A DNA stretch of 64,000 nt from UMGS1696 sp964621755 (GCA_964621755.1 CAZUPI010000007.1:1-64000), one strand, 5' to 3'. Positions 42,099 to 51,756 are shown, counted from the stretch's first letter. The notes: generated from the sequence alone by a model not told the origin. Made by a program: numbers and translations.

Positions 42099-43094
42099 TC
42101 AGCTGCCGCAGACGAGGGCGGTCATGATGGTATTTTGCGAGCCGTTTGCAGCGATATCGGATTCCGCGCGTCCGACTGCTTCCGAGAGGTCGATTATTCG
42201 TTTGACGGACAGCTTTTTGACGTACGCGGGGGGCGCGGTGAAAAAGAGCAGGTCTCCGCCGCGCTTGGCGGAGAGGATATCGCGCAGTGCAAACCGTACA
42301 AGGGTGAGCAGCTCGCGTGTTTTTTCGCGTTCCTTTGGGGTATTCGCGGCAATATAGGCGAGGGCGTCGGACTTTCTGCCGTTCAGGAGGAGTCCGGTGA
42401 AATCCTCGGACATTTTGTATAGGGAGAGCTCGGCGTCTCCGTTTTTCAGGAGAGCAAGCGCGGAACCGAGCGAGCCGCCGCAAAGGTGGGAGGCTGCGGA
42501 TATACGTTCACGCTGCACCGGAGTGAGGTTTTTCTGACTATTGAGATATTCCGCCACAAAGGCAGGGGAAAAAAGCTCTGTTTTGATGACAGGCGCGCGG
42601 CTGCGGACGGTTTCGAGGAGCAAGGTTGCATCCTCGGTGAGAAGAAGGAACATGACGTACGACGGCGGCTCCTCAAGGGAGAGGAGAAGCGCATTTTGTG
42701 CCTGCGCGGTCATGAGGTGTGCGTTTTCGATGATATATATTTTTCGGTCGCCGTCGTTTGGCGCGATGTAGAGGCTCTGGCGTATCTGGCGAATCGATTC
42801 TACGCCGATGGACGCACGGTCGCCGTTTGTAACGGTCATGACGTCGACGGAGAGGTTGTCGGCGATTTTGCGGCATGTTGCACATGTACCGCAGGGGAGA
42901 GGGCGGCCGTCATCTTCGCGGTTCTCGCACAGCAAGGCTTGGCAGATGTATTTTGCAATCGTGTGTTTGCCGGAACCGGCAGGGCCGTCTATGATATACG
43001 CGTGTGCGCACTTTCCGGAAGCGAAGTCAAACGAGAGCGTTTCTTTCAAGTTGGCGTTTCCAATTAATCCGCCAAAAACCTCACGCGTTTTCAT
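42099..43094 (-). CDS. holB: DNA polymerase III delta' subunit
   Basis: 331 residues from ATG preceded by GGGGGTG (an ATG 5 codons upstream lies at or before that site). AAA+ clamp-loader subunit: HAYIIDGPAGSGKHTIAKYI (Walker A), zinc motif CGTCATCRK, IIENAHLMTAQAQNALLLSL and EEPP. C-terminal collar domain is helical. It works with delta and tau/gamma to load the sliding clamp. Upstream 200 bases form the divergent promoter region with the PepSY-like gene. Confidence 0.95.
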   Translation of the reverse strand: MKTREVFGGLIGNANLKETLSFDFASGKCAHAYIIDGPAGSGKHTIAKYICQALLCENREDDGRPLPCGTCATCRKIADNLSVDVMTVTNGDRASIGVESIRQIRQSLYIAPNDGDRKIYIIENAHLMTAQAQNALLLSLEEPPSYVMFLLLTEDATLLLETVRSRAPVIKTELFSPAFVAEYLNSQKNLTPVQRERISAASHLCGGSLGSALALLKNGDAELSLYKMSEDFTGLLLNGRKSDALAYIAANTPKEREKTRELLTLVRFALRDILSAKRGGDLLFFTAPPAYVKKLSVKRIIDLSEAVGRAESDIAANGSQNTIMTALVCGS

Positions 43095-43310
43095 TTTCTG
43101 CACCCCCATCTCAAAATATCAAAAACTATAAATTATTATAGCATAAAGCATAGAGTTTGTCAAATCAAATATATGAAAGGCACGTGTGCTTTTTGAATAT
43201 CCTCCTCTGCGTGAAATGTACAAAAATTTTTGTATTTGATGTGTGTTCGGCAAAGGATTGGGGAAAACTTTAAATAAAATTATTTTAAACAATCAAAAAC
43301 GGAGAAAAAT

Positions 43311-44141
43311 ATGAAAATACGTGGGATGGTTTGCGCATGCGTGGCGCTAAGCTTGGTAATTGTTGGATTGGGATGCTATATTTATTTGGATTTTGTGAAA
43401 GATGCGGAGGCGGCTGAGGCGCAAACGCATCTGGCAGATACAATGTTCAAGACAAATGTACGGCGGCTTGTAGTGGCATTGGAGGAAGAAAATCAAGTGA
43501 CGGCGTACCATTTTGCGGAGACGGCGGCGGACAACGCAGCGTCAGGCGGACGGCAGGAAGCGGCGCTATTTTTCCGAAAAATATCCGCAGGAATTTCGGA
43601 TGGTGCGAGCAATATGGTTGAAATTGCGGAAGCTGTAGAGAAATACGTGGAGACTGGGACGATTCCGTCACAGTTTGCAGTAAGTTATGATACCACAGAA
43701 AATAGGGACGATGCAGAACAGAAAGAAGAACCTTCGTCGGTTTCGAATTACCGTAGAACGGCAGCAATGGAGTGCGCAGCAGCTATTATTGGAGTGAACA
43801 AACTCATGAAGCCTGTGGAAAAGAGCAACGGCGGAGAGTTTGTCTTCACCTGCCGCAACGCGTACGCTGTGATTGACGCGCGCTCGACTTCACCTGTCGA
43901 AGCCGGAATCAGCTTGGCTCCCGGAGAGGAACGACTGTCGGAATCCGCATGTGTAGCATATGCAGATTCTTTTATTCATCAGTATTTCCCCAGTGATATT
44001 GCTTCCTCCGCCTACCTCGTCGGGGCACAACCTGACAAAGCAACAGGCGTATACGAGCTGATATATCAGTGCCGCAATAAGACTATCAAAATCGCTGTAA
44101 AGCGGGATACCGGCAAAGTCGTCCGACTTGTAGCAAGGTGA
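43311..44141 (+). CDS. Membrane-anchored PepSY-type protein, YpeB-like
   Basis: 276 residues after GGAGAAA. N-terminal helix GMVCACVALSLVIVGLGCYI anchors a mainly helical domain (residues 35-145), then a PepSY-like C-terminal module (YADSFIHQYFPSDIASSAYL, ELIYQCRNKTIKIAVKRDTG KV). Layout matches the second half of the spore germination protein YpeB, though shorter than the usual 440-450 residues, and no sleB is adjacent. The germination role is tentative. Confidence 0.68.
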   Translation: MKIRGMVCACVALSLVIVGLGCYIYLDFVKDAEAAEAQTHLADTMFKTNVRRLVVALEEENQVTAYHFAETAADNAASGGRQEAALFFRKISAGISDGASNMVEIAEAVEKYVETGTIPSQFAVSYDTTENRDDAEQKEEPSSVSNYRRTAAMECAAAIIGVNKLMKPVEKSNGGEFVFTCRNAYAVIDARSTSPVEAGISLAPGEERLSESACVAYADSFIHQYFPSDIASSAYLVGAQPDKATGVYELIYQCRNKTIKIAVKRDTGKVVRLVAR

Positions 44142-44151
44142 TGAAAGAACA

Positions 44152-44179
44152 TTAGGGGGATTCTTAAAAATCCCCCTAA
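44152..44179. terminator. Palindrome between convergent genes
   Basis: TTAGGGGGATT, 6 bases, AATCCCCCTAA, then GTTTTC. Serves the YpeB-like gene and perhaps the leftward glutaminase-like gene. Confidence 0.72.
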
Positions 44180-44199
44180 GTTTTCGAAAAATTATATTT

Positions 44200-46161
44200 T
44201 TACCATTTTCTCATTTTGCCGGAATACTCAAGCAGCTTGATGAAGTGGCCGCCAACTACGGTGCGGTGCTGGAATCCGCGCTGGTTGGAAGTTACAGTGA
44301 AATACCAGTCGGTCATGGGAACGCGTGACAGAGTGCAGTTGTAGTTTTCCCAAAGAGGCGCGACGTATTCTTCGAAGTCGCCGCGGTCTTCTGCGAGAGT
44401 TGCGGTCCAGATGAGCCAGTCAGATTTGGTGTAGGTTTCACGGTTGTCAAGAGGCATACCGTAGTGGTTGATGTGATGCTTGTAGGATGCAAATTCTGTT
44501 GCAAGGACCGCTTTGTCCATGATGTTTGTATCAAACAGCTTGTCCCACACGATGTTGTACTTCATCGACCATGTGCCGGGGCGGTCGAAGGCGAGACGAT
44601 AGCTTCCATCGCCATTTGCTGCGCGCTTTGCCCAGCCTTCTGCCATCTTCTTCGCCTTTTCTGTCATGGTGTTGTAGTCGTCTGTTCTGCCGAGGAGTTT
44701 GTAGATGATGCCCAGTCCCGCGATACCCATGACTGCCTTCAGGGAAAGGTTGCAGTTATGTGCGAGGTGGCCGGCGAAGTCGTCGGTGCAGAGCTGGTTT
44801 TCCGGGTCGTCGCCATGCAATTCGAGATATTTGACCCATGTTTCGAGCAGGTCGAGATTTTCTTCCGCAAATTTGGTGCTGCCCGATGCGATAGCAACTG
44901 TGGATGCCATGACGAGCATGTTGCCGCATTCCTCAACAGGCATCTGACCGTCGAGACGATTGTTCGCATAAACCTGTCCGTGTACGAGCGGGTACTGACC
45001 GCAGTCGTGAGGCGCGAAGTCGAAAATCCAGCCTTCGGTGCGGGCGTACTTGTAAATCGGACGCATCATGCCGCATACCAGCTCGGGATTGTAAAGCAAG
45101 AACAGCGGAATGGACGGATAGCTTACGTCAACCGTAGCGGCGCAGCCGTTGGAGAAGCATTCCTTTGAAATGAAGAGAATGTTTCCTTCGGTATCGACTG
45201 CGACCTTATGCGCGGCGATTGCCTGACGGTAAGAAAGCTCGCAGATTTCCGCATACTTTTCGCCGCCGGCGCGCGTTGCGTCGAGGAAAAGACGGTCCGC
45301 GAAAGCAGCACACTTTTTCATTACGCAGTCATAATCCGCGTATGCTTCGCTGATTGCCGTGAGAATGGTCTTGCCGTCTTTGTTCCAATAGGAGGTGAGG
45401 TGGTCGCCGAAATATTCAATGGATTTTACATCATCATAAGCGAAGGTGAAGAGGGAAGACGGCTTGCAGCAGGTCTTGAGTTCGGTCTCGGCACATGCGA
45501 ATACCATTTCTTCCTTGAAGCTTTCGGGAGCGGTATCATGTCCGTGACTCGGCACGAAAGGAACCTTTACCGTTTCGGTATAAACTTTGCCGTCCTGCGT
45601 GGCGAGGTAGAAGTAACCCCAGTTGATACGGATATCGTCGCCGGAAACTGCGAGAACGGGCTGCTTTTCGCTGCCGATTTTTACTGCGGAATACGTATCG
45701 TTTTCGATGGTCTCGCAGACTACGGTGTCTTCCCCGCGGTAGTTGAGGCAGATTTCCTCCGACACAGCGATTTTGATTTTGACAGTATGATGTGCGCCGT
45801 CTGCAGATTTCACTTCGGTCTTGAGATAGCTTACAGGGCGTGTCATTATGTCGAGGTTGTCCATCAGAAGAGGTGTTGAGAAGGTAAGATTCAGAACAAT
45901 GCCTGCACCCTCGAAGGTATAGTAGGTCGAGAAAGTATCGCAGTTTCTTGCAGTCTGGGTGAGAGCGGGAGAATTGTCGTTGCGATTCAGCTTACCCATA
46001 AAGCGGTATGCTGTTCCATCCACTTCAGCGGTGCCGATGATGGTGTTCGGCTTGCCGGTCCAGTGAACGGTAGTTGTATCGGTCAGTCTGTCAGCCGGTG
46101 ACCACACGGAAAAATACGGGTCAACCGTAATCAGCGGTACAGACGGAGGCCTAAGTCTCAT
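44200..46161 (-). CDS. DUF4965/DUF5127 glutaminase-family protein
   Basis: 653 residues, no signal peptide. Begins RPPSVPLITVDPYFSVWSPA, continues with the beta-sandwich domain (DUF5127-like) and an (alpha/alpha)6 barrel: LSYRQAIAAHKVAVD, TVDVSYPSIPLFLLYNPELV, WIFDFAPHDCGQYPLVHGQV, MPVEECGNMLVMASTVAIAS and a closing W(Y/F)TVTSNQRGFQHRTVVGG. The family includes fungal GtaA glutaminases and many gut-bacterial proteins of probable glycosidase function. In front of it lies a fucosidase gene on the same strand, so a glycan substrate is plausible. Confidence 0.87.
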   Translation of the reverse strand: MRLRPPSVPLITVDPYFSVWSPADRLTDTTTVHWTGKPNTIIGTAEVDGTAYRFMGKLNRNDNSPALTQTARNCDTFSTYYTFEGAGIVLNLTFSTPLLMDNLDIMTRPVSYLKTEVKSADGAHHTVKIKIAVSEEICLNYRGEDTVVCETIENDTYSAVKIGSEKQPVLAVSGDDIRINWGYFYLATQDGKVYTETVKVPFVPSHGHDTAPESFKEEMVFACAETELKTCCKPSSLFTFAYDDVKSIEYFGDHLTSYWNKDGKTILTAISEAYADYDCVMKKCAAFADRLFLDATRAGGEKYAEICELSYRQAIAAHKVAVDTEGNILFISKECFSNGCAATVDVSYPSIPLFLLYNPELVCGMMRPIYKYARTEGWIFDFAPHDCGQYPLVHGQVYANNRLDGQMPVEECGNMLVMASTVAIASGSTKFAEENLDLLETWVKYLELHGDDPENQLCTDDFAGHLAHNCNLSLKAVMGIAGLGIIYKLLGRTDDYNTMTEKAKKMAEGWAKRAANGDGSYRLAFDRPGTWSMKYNIVWDKLFDTNIMDKAVLATEFASYKHHINHYGMPLDNRETYTKSDWLIWTATLAEDRGDFEEYVAPLWENYNCTLSRVPMTDWYFTVTSNQRGFQHRTVVGGHFIKLLEYSGKMRKW

Positions 46162-46327
46162 ATGTAGTACTCCTTATAATTTAAAATTTGCTGTGAGTTT
46201 GGAGGTTCCGGTGCGAAACGTATTAAAAAAAACTCACATTCCGTCGTATACAGAGTATCATATATAAGTAACAAAATCAAGTCTGAAATATTAATTATAG
46301 AGGAATTTTTGCTTTAATTATTAACAT

Positions 46328-47365
46328 TTAGGGGTTGGGGTCCTCCGATTCGAGCCGGGCTGCGCCCTTCAGAATATCGACGGAGAAGGAGGGAATGCGG
46401 CCGAGAGCGTCGGGACCTACGTTCAAAAGGTAATTAATACCCATGGAGTTCAGGTGTTTTTTATTGCGATAGATTTGGTCTGCGCTCTTCCAGTGATGGT
46501 CGAAATATTTGAATCCCCACGTGTTGTTGAGGGTTGCAGCGGTTTCGTACAGGCCATAAGGGGAGTACTTAAAGCCATCGAGGTTGTTCATATTTCCTTC
46601 CGGGGAATCCGGCAGTTTGTCGGGAAGCTTGGCTGGAATTTCGTTATCGCCGAGGGAGACATAGTCATACGCACCGTTGCCGAGGCGGGAGTTGATGAGA
46701 CATTCGGGCTGATACTCCTTTATCATGTTATACAGCTCTATGCTTTGGGAGGGGGAAATGACGTATGGGGTGTCGAACCATATCAGGCACAGCTCACCGT
46801 ATTTTGTGAGGATTTCCTTGACCTGCGGTTTAATTTTATTCTCGAAGCAGCGGGTGAAGTTCTTTTCGGCGGTATCGGGGAAGTCCCACGAGTTGTGCCA
46901 TGAGCGGCCGGCGCAGTGGGTTTTGTTCGTATATCCGCCGCCATCGGGGTCGTGCCAGTCGAGCTCCTGCGAGTAGTACAGACCGAAACGGAGACCGTAT
47001 TTGTAACATGCTTCCGCCAGTTCCGCGATGATGTCGCGTCCGAATGGGGTGGCGTCGACCACATTGAACGGGTCTGCTTCCGATTTAAACAGCGCGAAAC
47101 CGTCGTGGTGCTTGGAGGTGATGACGAAGTACTGCATGCCGCAGTCACGGGCAAGGGAAATCCACTCGTCCGCATTGAAGAAGACGGGATTGAACGCCTT
47201 CGCGAGGGCGCCGTATTCTGCGTTCGGGATGCCGAAATAAGACTGCGCCCACTCGCCGTATGACGGGGTACGTGCGCCGCGGTATTCGCCGCCAAGGAGG
47301 GAATACAGGCCGAAGTGAACCATCATACCATATTTTGCGTTTTTGAACCATTCTCTATTGTTCAT
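46328..47365 (-). CDS. GH29 alpha-L-fucosidase family protein
   Basis: 345 residues from ATG after AAGGAAGG. GH29 barrel: WFKNAKYGMMVHFGLYSLLG, QYFVITSKHHDGFALF (conserved KHHDGF), GLYYSQELDWHDP, ELCLIWFDTPY (the Asp is the expected nucleophile) and GINYLLNVGPDALGRIP. No signal peptide, so it would act on imported oligosaccharides. It lacks the C-terminal beta domain of longer forms. Probably frees fucose for the isomerase-type route; link to the 22.9-kb gene is inferred. Confidence 0.92.
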   Translation of the reverse strand: MNNREWFKNAKYGMMVHFGLYSLLGGEYRGARTPSYGEWAQSYFGIPNAEYGALAKAFNPVFFNADEWISLARDCGMQYFVITSKHHDGFALFKSEADPFNVVDATPFGRDIIAELAEACYKYGLRFGLYYSQELDWHDPDGGGYTNKTHCAGRSWHNSWDFPDTAEKNFTRCFENKIKPQVKEILTKYGELCLIWFDTPYVISPSQSIELYNMIKEYQPECLINSRLGNGAYDYVSLGDNEIPAKLPDKLPDSPEGNMNNLDGFKYSPYGLYETAATLNNTWGFKYFDHHWKSADQIYRNKKHLNSMGINYLLNVGPDALGRIPSFSVDILKGAARLESEDPNP

Positions 47366-47521
47366 GAATAACCTTCCTTTGTGGGGATTTTTGTGAGTCA
47401 ATGATACCATATAAATTTGGTGTAGTCAATAAATTTCGTAAGTGAAACGTGCAATTTTATATTGTGCGAAGGCTTTCTTTGTGCTATAATGAAAGAAAAA
47501 TGCGGAAAGGCGGGCTTGAGA

Positions 47522-48094
47522 ATGGAGCAGCTTATGATGATACACCGGATGGAGAAAATGGAGCGCTATCCCGTACCGGAGGGTTGGGTGATACGCAACT
47601 GGCGCGAGGGAGAAATCGATTTTTGGACGAGAATATGCGAAAATGGGCTTATAGGACCAGATACCGATGGTGGGGCGTGGAAGAATTGCATTCTTGATGA
47701 AGACCTTGTGCCGGAGAGGGACGTCTTTTTTGTATGCCGCGGAGACGGCGCGCCTGAGGCAACGATAACCGTTTATTCGAATCCGAAGGGGGTGGGGCAT
47801 ATCCACATGGTGGCGGCCGCTCCGTCGATTCGCGGGAATAACGTCGGGCGTGTGATGCTCTCTCACGCGATGGAGAAACTCGAGGGGGAAATGACCTGGC
47901 GCCCGCGTATGACCAGACTGACGACAGACGACTGGCGGATTCCAGCGATTGTGGGGTACTTGAAGGGCGGATTCCAACCGGTGGAGTATGATGAAGGAAT
48001 GTTTGACAGATGGAAGAAAATCTGCGATGAGCTTGGAATGCACGGGGTCGAGATGCTGACTGAGCATGGCGAGCCGACCGGAATTCTTCTATAA
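47522..48094 (+). CDS. GNAT-family N-acetyltransferase
   Basis: 190 residues when started at MEQLMM; an upstream start (47462) would add 20 residues unlike the family. WVIRNWREGEIDFWTRICEN, then the acetyl-CoA loop HIHMVAAAPSIRGNNVGRVM and MTRLTTDDWRIPAIVGYLKG, FQPV, typical of GNAT motifs A and B. Substrate unknown. Stands alone between the divergent fucosidase and the convergent serine acetyltransferase. Confidence 0.82.
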   Translation: MEQLMMIHRMEKMERYPVPEGWVIRNWREGEIDFWTRICENGLIGPDTDGGAWKNCILDEDLVPERDVFFVCRGDGAPEATITVYSNPKGVGHIHMVAAAPSIRGNNVGRVMLSHAMEKLEGEMTWRPRMTRLTTDDWRIPAIVGYLKGGFQPVEYDEGMFDRWKKICDELGMHGVEMLTEHGEPTGILL

Positions 48095-48122
48095 ACGGGG
48101 ATGGCAATGTTTCTGAAAAACA

Positions 48123-48158
48123 AATTGGGGGGTACTTTTTTAAAAGTACCCCCCAATT
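48123..48158. terminator. Perfect 17-bp palindrome between convergent genes
   Basis: AATTGGGGGGTACTTTT, TT, AAAAGTACCCCCCAATT. Between the GNAT gene (+) and serine acetyltransferase (-); works symmetrically. Confidence 0.8.
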
Positions 48159-48198
48159 CCCCATCAAAACTTTTTTTGCCTGATTTAGGGTCTCAGGT

Positions 48199-49158
48199 TT
48201 ATATCATATAATACCACTCATCGCTTTGAACGACTTCTTCGATATTGCGGGCTCCATTGTGCCCCTGCTTATACTCCAGTTCTTGATTTTTGATGCTGAC
48301 TTTTGTATCGCTCGGGATAGATGCTGTGATGAAGGCGTTTCCGCCGATAACAGAATCATGACCGATTACGGTTTCGCCACCGAGGATAGATGCACCGGCG
48401 TATATGGTTACATTATCCTCTATGGTCGGATGTCTCTTTTTGCCGTGCAGCTTTTGACCACCTCTGGTTGACAGTGCTCCTATTGTTACTCCCTGATAGA
48501 TTTTCACATAATCTCCGATAACTGCGGTTTCGCCGATTACAATTCCGGTACCGTGGTCGATAAAGAAGTATTTTCCGAGTTGAACGCCTGGATGAATGTC
48601 GATACCGGTTTGGGCATGGGCATACTCGGTCATGATTCTCGGTATAAGCGGCACGCCGAGCAAATAGAGTTCATGTGCGATTCTGTTTACCATAATAGCA
48701 TACAATCCCGGATAAGAAAATATGATTTCCGGCTTATTGAACGCAGCAGGGTCGCCGTCATATGTAGCCTGCAGGTCGGTCTGGATCAAGGCGCGGATGT
48801 GGGTTAATTTTTCAAGAAAACGAAGGGACAGAGTTTCTCCTTCGTATAACAGCTCCTTTTCGTCCTTTCCGGCGTATTCCGGCAAGTATTTAAGGACAAT
48901 CGATATTTGTTTGCTGAGGTTGTACAGTACATCCTCAAGCAACATAGAAAGATGATTTCGTACCGTATAAGTACGGTAATTTTTGTTTTTAAAGTAACCT
49001 GGGAATATGATACTCCGGAGTTGCTCTATGATTTTAATAATGTCATCCTTGTTAGGCGGCAAGAAAGTATCTACAGTATCGATGTCTCTTTCGTTTTCAT
49101 AGTCCGCCATTATTTCCTGTACAAGCTGATTGACATTGTTTTCAAGTCTATGAGCCAT
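48199..49158 (-). CDS. cysE: Serine O-acetyltransferase
   Basis: 319 residues from ATG after AGAAGGAG. N-terminal helical domain (long, epsC-type, about 160 residues) then left-handed beta-helix hexapeptide repeats: GIDIHPGVQLGKYFFIDHGT, GIVIGETAVIGDYVKIYQGV, TIGALS, KRHPTIEDNVTIYAGASILG. The His in IDHGTG is catalytic. Makes O-acetylserine for cysteine synthesis. No cysK is adjacent. Upstream is tRNA-Thr on the same strand. Confidence 0.94.
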   Translation of the reverse strand: MAHRLENNVNQLVQEIMADYENERDIDTVDTFLPPNKDDIIKIIEQLRSIIFPGYFKNKNYRTYTVRNHLSMLLEDVLYNLSKQISIVLKYLPEYAGKDEKELLYEGETLSLRFLEKLTHIRALIQTDLQATYDGDPAAFNKPEIIFSYPGLYAIMVNRIAHELYLLGVPLIPRIMTEYAHAQTGIDIHPGVQLGKYFFIDHGTGIVIGETAVIGDYVKIYQGVTIGALSTRGGQKLHGKKRHPTIEDNVTIYAGASILGGETVIGHDSVIGGNAFITASIPSDTKVSIKNQELEYKQGHNGARNIEEVVQSDEWYYMI

Positions 49159-49244
49159 TGTAATGTCGTCTCCTTCTGAAAATAAAAAGCACAATATAAG
49201 TACTATTACAATCATTTACGTACCCTATATTGTGTCGTTTTATA

Positions 49245-49316
49245 AGCTGGTGGAGGGATTCGGACCCTCGACCTGCTGATTACGAATCAGCTGCTCTACC
49301 CCTGAGCCACACCAGC
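49245..49316 (-). tRNA. tRNA-Thr (anticodon CGT)
   Basis: Acceptor GCTGGTG/CACCAGC, D stem GCTC/GAGC, anticodon stem GCTGA/TCAGC around TTCGTAA (anticodon CGT), T arm GAGGGTCCGAATCCCTC. CCA is not encoded. Confidence 0.95.
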
Positions 49317-49337
49317 GCCGCAAAGTTTAGCCTGTTT

Positions 49338-49366
49338 ATTATACTATATGGTTTTTGGTTTGTCAA
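49338..49366 (-). promoter_or_regulatory. Consensus sigma-A promoter of tRNA-Thr
   Basis: On the minus strand TTGACA, 17 bases, TATAAT. Confidence 0.9.
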
Positions 49367-49522
49367 GAGTTTTTACTAAATTTGTCCTAAAATTTGTTTC
49401 GAATAACATGAATAACATTTTGTTGGTTTTTCATAGAATTTCGGACAATATCTTGACTTCGTTTTTTCTTTCCTATATAATATTGTTATCTGAATTCATA
49501 ACGACGGTGCAGGAGAAAAATC

Positions 49523-50077
49523 GTGGATTGGAATGAACTTGAAGCCGCGTGTGCGGCGTGTACCGGATGCAGTCTGTATAAAACAAGGACAAATCTTGTT
49601 TTCGGATGCGGCAATCGGGAAGCTGACCTGATGTTTGTTGGAGAGGGACCCGGGGAACGGGAGGATGCAACGGGTATCCCGTTTGTCGGAGCGGCGGGGA
49701 TGCTGCTTGACAAATATCTCGCCGCAGTTGGGATTGAGCGGGAGAGTGTGTATATTGCCAATATTCTCAAGTGCAGACCGCCGCACAACCGCGACCCGCT
49801 TCCGGAAGAGGGGGATGCGTGCATTGGATTTCTGCGGGGACAGGTGAAACTGGTGCGCCCGCGGATGATCGTATGTCTTGGCCGAATCGCGGCTGCCCGG
49901 CTGATTCATCAGGATTACAAAATTACGCGAGAGCATGGGGAAATCGTGCAGAAGGGAAATTTCGCCATGACTGCGATATATCATCCGGCGGCACTCCTTC
50001 GGGATGCGTCTAAAAAAGAAGATACCTTGCGCGATTTTAAGAAAATTAAAGCCTATATAGAGGGAGACACTTTTTAA
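49523..50077 (+). CDS. Uracil-DNA glycosylase, family 4
   Basis: 184 residues from GTG after AGGAG. Family 4/5 motifs: CxxC of the [4Fe-4S] cluster near the start (CAACTGC), GEGPGEREDATGIPFVG (catalytic motif A), NILKCRPPHNRDP with the third Cys, and IYHPAALLR (motif B). It removes uracil from DNA in base excision repair. The last four codons and stop form the left arm of the downstream palindrome. Confidence 0.96.
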   Translation: MDWNELEAACAACTGCSLYKTRTNLVFGCGNREADLMFVGEGPGEREDATGIPFVGAAGMLLDKYLAAVGIERESVYIANILKCRPPHNRDPLPEEGDACIGFLRGQVKLVRPRMIVCLGRIAAARLIHQDYKITREHGEIVQKGNFAMTAIYHPAALLRDASKKEDTLRDFKKIKAYIEGDTF

Positions 50078-50091
50078 AAAAAGTGTCTCCC
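50062..50091. terminator. Palindrome overlapping the UDG stop codon
   Basis: GGGAGACACTTTT, 4 bases, AAAAGTGTCTCCC; the UDG stop TAA lies in the loop, so the left arm is coding. Confidence 0.75.
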
Positions 50092-50133
50092 CTTTGAGAT
50101 TTATAAACGAGTCCCGTGTCTTTTGTAAAAATT

Positions 50134-50922
50134 TTACCCTAACGCCACGTCAAGGACCATCATGAGGGCGAAGCCGGCTGCGGCGCCGATGGTACCCATG
50201 TTGCTGTGTGCGCCGTTCTGTGATTCGGGAATGAGTTCTTCTATTACTACGTATATCATAGCGCCGGCGGCGAAAGAGAGAATGTAGGGAAGAACAGGGG
50301 TAATGAGCGAGGTCAAAAGAATGGTAAGAAGCGCTCCTATGGGCTCGACAACGCCGGAGAGAAGACCGTAGGAGAAGGCCTTTCCCTTCGAAATTCCCGT
50401 CCCTATAAGGGGCATAGAGATGATGGCGCCCTCAGGGAAGTTCTGGATGGCAATGCCAATTGCAAGGGCAAACGCACCCGCCGTGGAAATGGTCGCGCCG
50501 CCCGCTAGCATGCCGGCGAAAACAACTCCTACCGCCATTCCTTCCGGAATATTGTGCAGCGTGACCGCAAGAACCAGCATGACGGATTTCCCGAATTTTG
50601 ATTTCGCACCTTCCGGCTCGTCAGAATCTATATGAAGATGTGGAATGACAGAGTCCAAAAATAAAAGAAATCCAATGCCTAGTAAAAATCCTACAACTGC
50701 CGGTATCCATGCGATGTTTCCGCTATCCTCTGTCATTTCGATTGCCGGAATCAGAAGAGACCAAACTGATGCAGCAATCATAACTCCCGATGCAAAACCA
50801 AGCAGTACTTTCTGAAGAAGAGGCTTCATTTCCCGCTTCAAAAAGAACACCATCGATGCTCCCAAAACCGTTCCGGCAAGCGGGAGCAGTAAGCCAATTA
50901 TAATTTTTAATGTGTCATTCAT
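50134..50922 (-). CDS. ZIP-family metal transporter
   Basis: 262 residues after AAAGGAGC. Eight membrane helices with the two metal-binding signatures of the family, LHNIPEGMAVGVVFAG and QNFPEGAIISMPLIG, and the loop acidic/His stretch SVIPHLHIDSDEPEG. Imports zinc or ferrous iron down its gradient. No iron-box-like palindrome is seen upstream, so Fe regulation is not supported. Confidence 0.93.
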   Translation of the reverse strand: MNDTLKIIIGLLLPLAGTVLGASMVFFLKREMKPLLQKVLLGFASGVMIAASVWSLLIPAIEMTEDSGNIAWIPAVVGFLLGIGFLLFLDSVIPHLHIDSDEPEGAKSKFGKSVMLVLAVTLHNIPEGMAVGVVFAGMLAGGATISTAGAFALAIGIAIQNFPEGAIISMPLIGTGISKGKAFSYGLLSGVVEPIGALLTILLTSLITPVLPYILSFAAGAMIYVVIEELIPESQNGAHSNMGTIGAAAGFALMMVLDVALG

Positions 50923-51285
50923 CCTATCTGCTCCTTTGAAATGCAGCTATCATTTTTGATTCATGATGTTTTCCATTATATCATATAATTGTGAAGGTTT
51001 CAAGTTATCTCGCTTTATCCGTCGCAGGGCAACTGCCAGGGAGACGTTATGAAATCCTTGTACGTGAAACGTACACAATCTGTTTTGCGCGAATTTATAC
51101 AAATTCAATAATTATACCCTACTGGATAGGTGAAAAAGTGACGAAAATTGATTGCGTTAAATTTTTTGTACGAAAAGCTCTTGACAAAAATCCCTCGGCG
51201 TTTTATAATATGCATAGTTAGATGATGCTAACTTATGGTTAGCCTATGCTGATTCTGGCAGATACAAAAGAGAGAAGGCGAAGCT
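50923..51285. other. Intergenic region between ZIP gene and feo cluster
   Basis: No gene seen. Contains a small palindrome TGTACGTGAAACGTACA (51059-51075) of unknown role, the feo promoter and its palindrome. Confidence 0.6.
51181..51240 (+). promoter_or_regulatory. feo promoter with overlapping iron-box-like palindromes
   Basis: TTGACA, 17 bases, TATAAT (51181-51209), followed at once by GTTAGATGATGCTAAC (51217-51232) and a second overlapping inverted pair GCTAAC-TTATG-GTTAGC to 51243. A repressor here would cover the transcription start, fitting iron repression. Confidence 0.85.
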
Positions 51286-51498
51286 ATGATGCCATTGACA
51301 TTTGCCACTGTTGGAGAAGAAAACATCATTAAAAAAGTCGGCGGAAGTCCTGAAGTCAAAAAGCATCTTGAAAATCTTGGATTTGTTACGGGCGGAAATG
51401 TGACCGTGATTAACGAACTTGGCGGGAACATTATTGTGAACGTCAAGGAAGCGCGGATTGCAATCAGCCGTGAAATGGCGCAGAAAATCATGATTTGA
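51286..51498 (+). CDS. feoA: FeoA domain protein (first copy)
   Basis: 70 residues; SH3-like fold with the FeoA pattern VKKHLENLGFVTGGNVTVIN, ELGGNIIVNVKEARIAIS. FeoA assists FeoB in Fe(II) import at the inner face of the membrane. First gene of the cluster, 36 bases before the second FeoA gene. Starts after AGAAGGCGAAG. Confidence 0.92.
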   Translation: MMPLTFATVGEENIIKKVGGSPEVKKHLENLGFVTGGNVTVINELGGNIIVNVKEARIAISREMAQKIMI

Positions 51499-51534
51499 TT
51501 TTACATAAGGATAAATTTTGAGGAGGACCTACAG

Positions 51535-51756
51535 ATGAACACACTAAGAGAGGCAAAAATCGGCGATACAGTGAAGGTCGTAAAGCTTCACGGTGAAGGT
51601 GCCGTAAAACGCCGTATCATGGACATGGGAATTACAAAAGGCGTAGAGGTACATATTCGTAAGGTAGCGCCCCTTGGCGACCCCATTGAAGTGACCGTGC
51701 GCGGCTACGAGTTGTCTATCCGCAAGGGAGACGCGGAAATGATTGAAGTCGAATAA
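51535..51756 (+). CDS. feoA: FeoA domain protein (second copy)
   Basis: 73 residues after GAGGAGG. KVVKLHGEGAVKRRIMDMGI, TKGVEVHIRKVAPLGDPIEV, GYELSIRKGDAEMIEV is the standard FeoA signature and closer to consensus than the first copy. Two FeoA genes before feoB are common in Clostridia. Confidence 0.95.
   Translation: MNTLREAKIGDTVKVVKLHGEGAVKRRIMDMGITKGVEVHIRKVAPLGDPIEVTVRGYELSIRKGDAEMIEVE

Noticed and set aside
51059..51075. Palindrome TGTACGTGAAACGTACA as an operator
   Set aside because: Only one copy was noticed and it lies more than 100 bases from the feo promoter, so no role can be supported.
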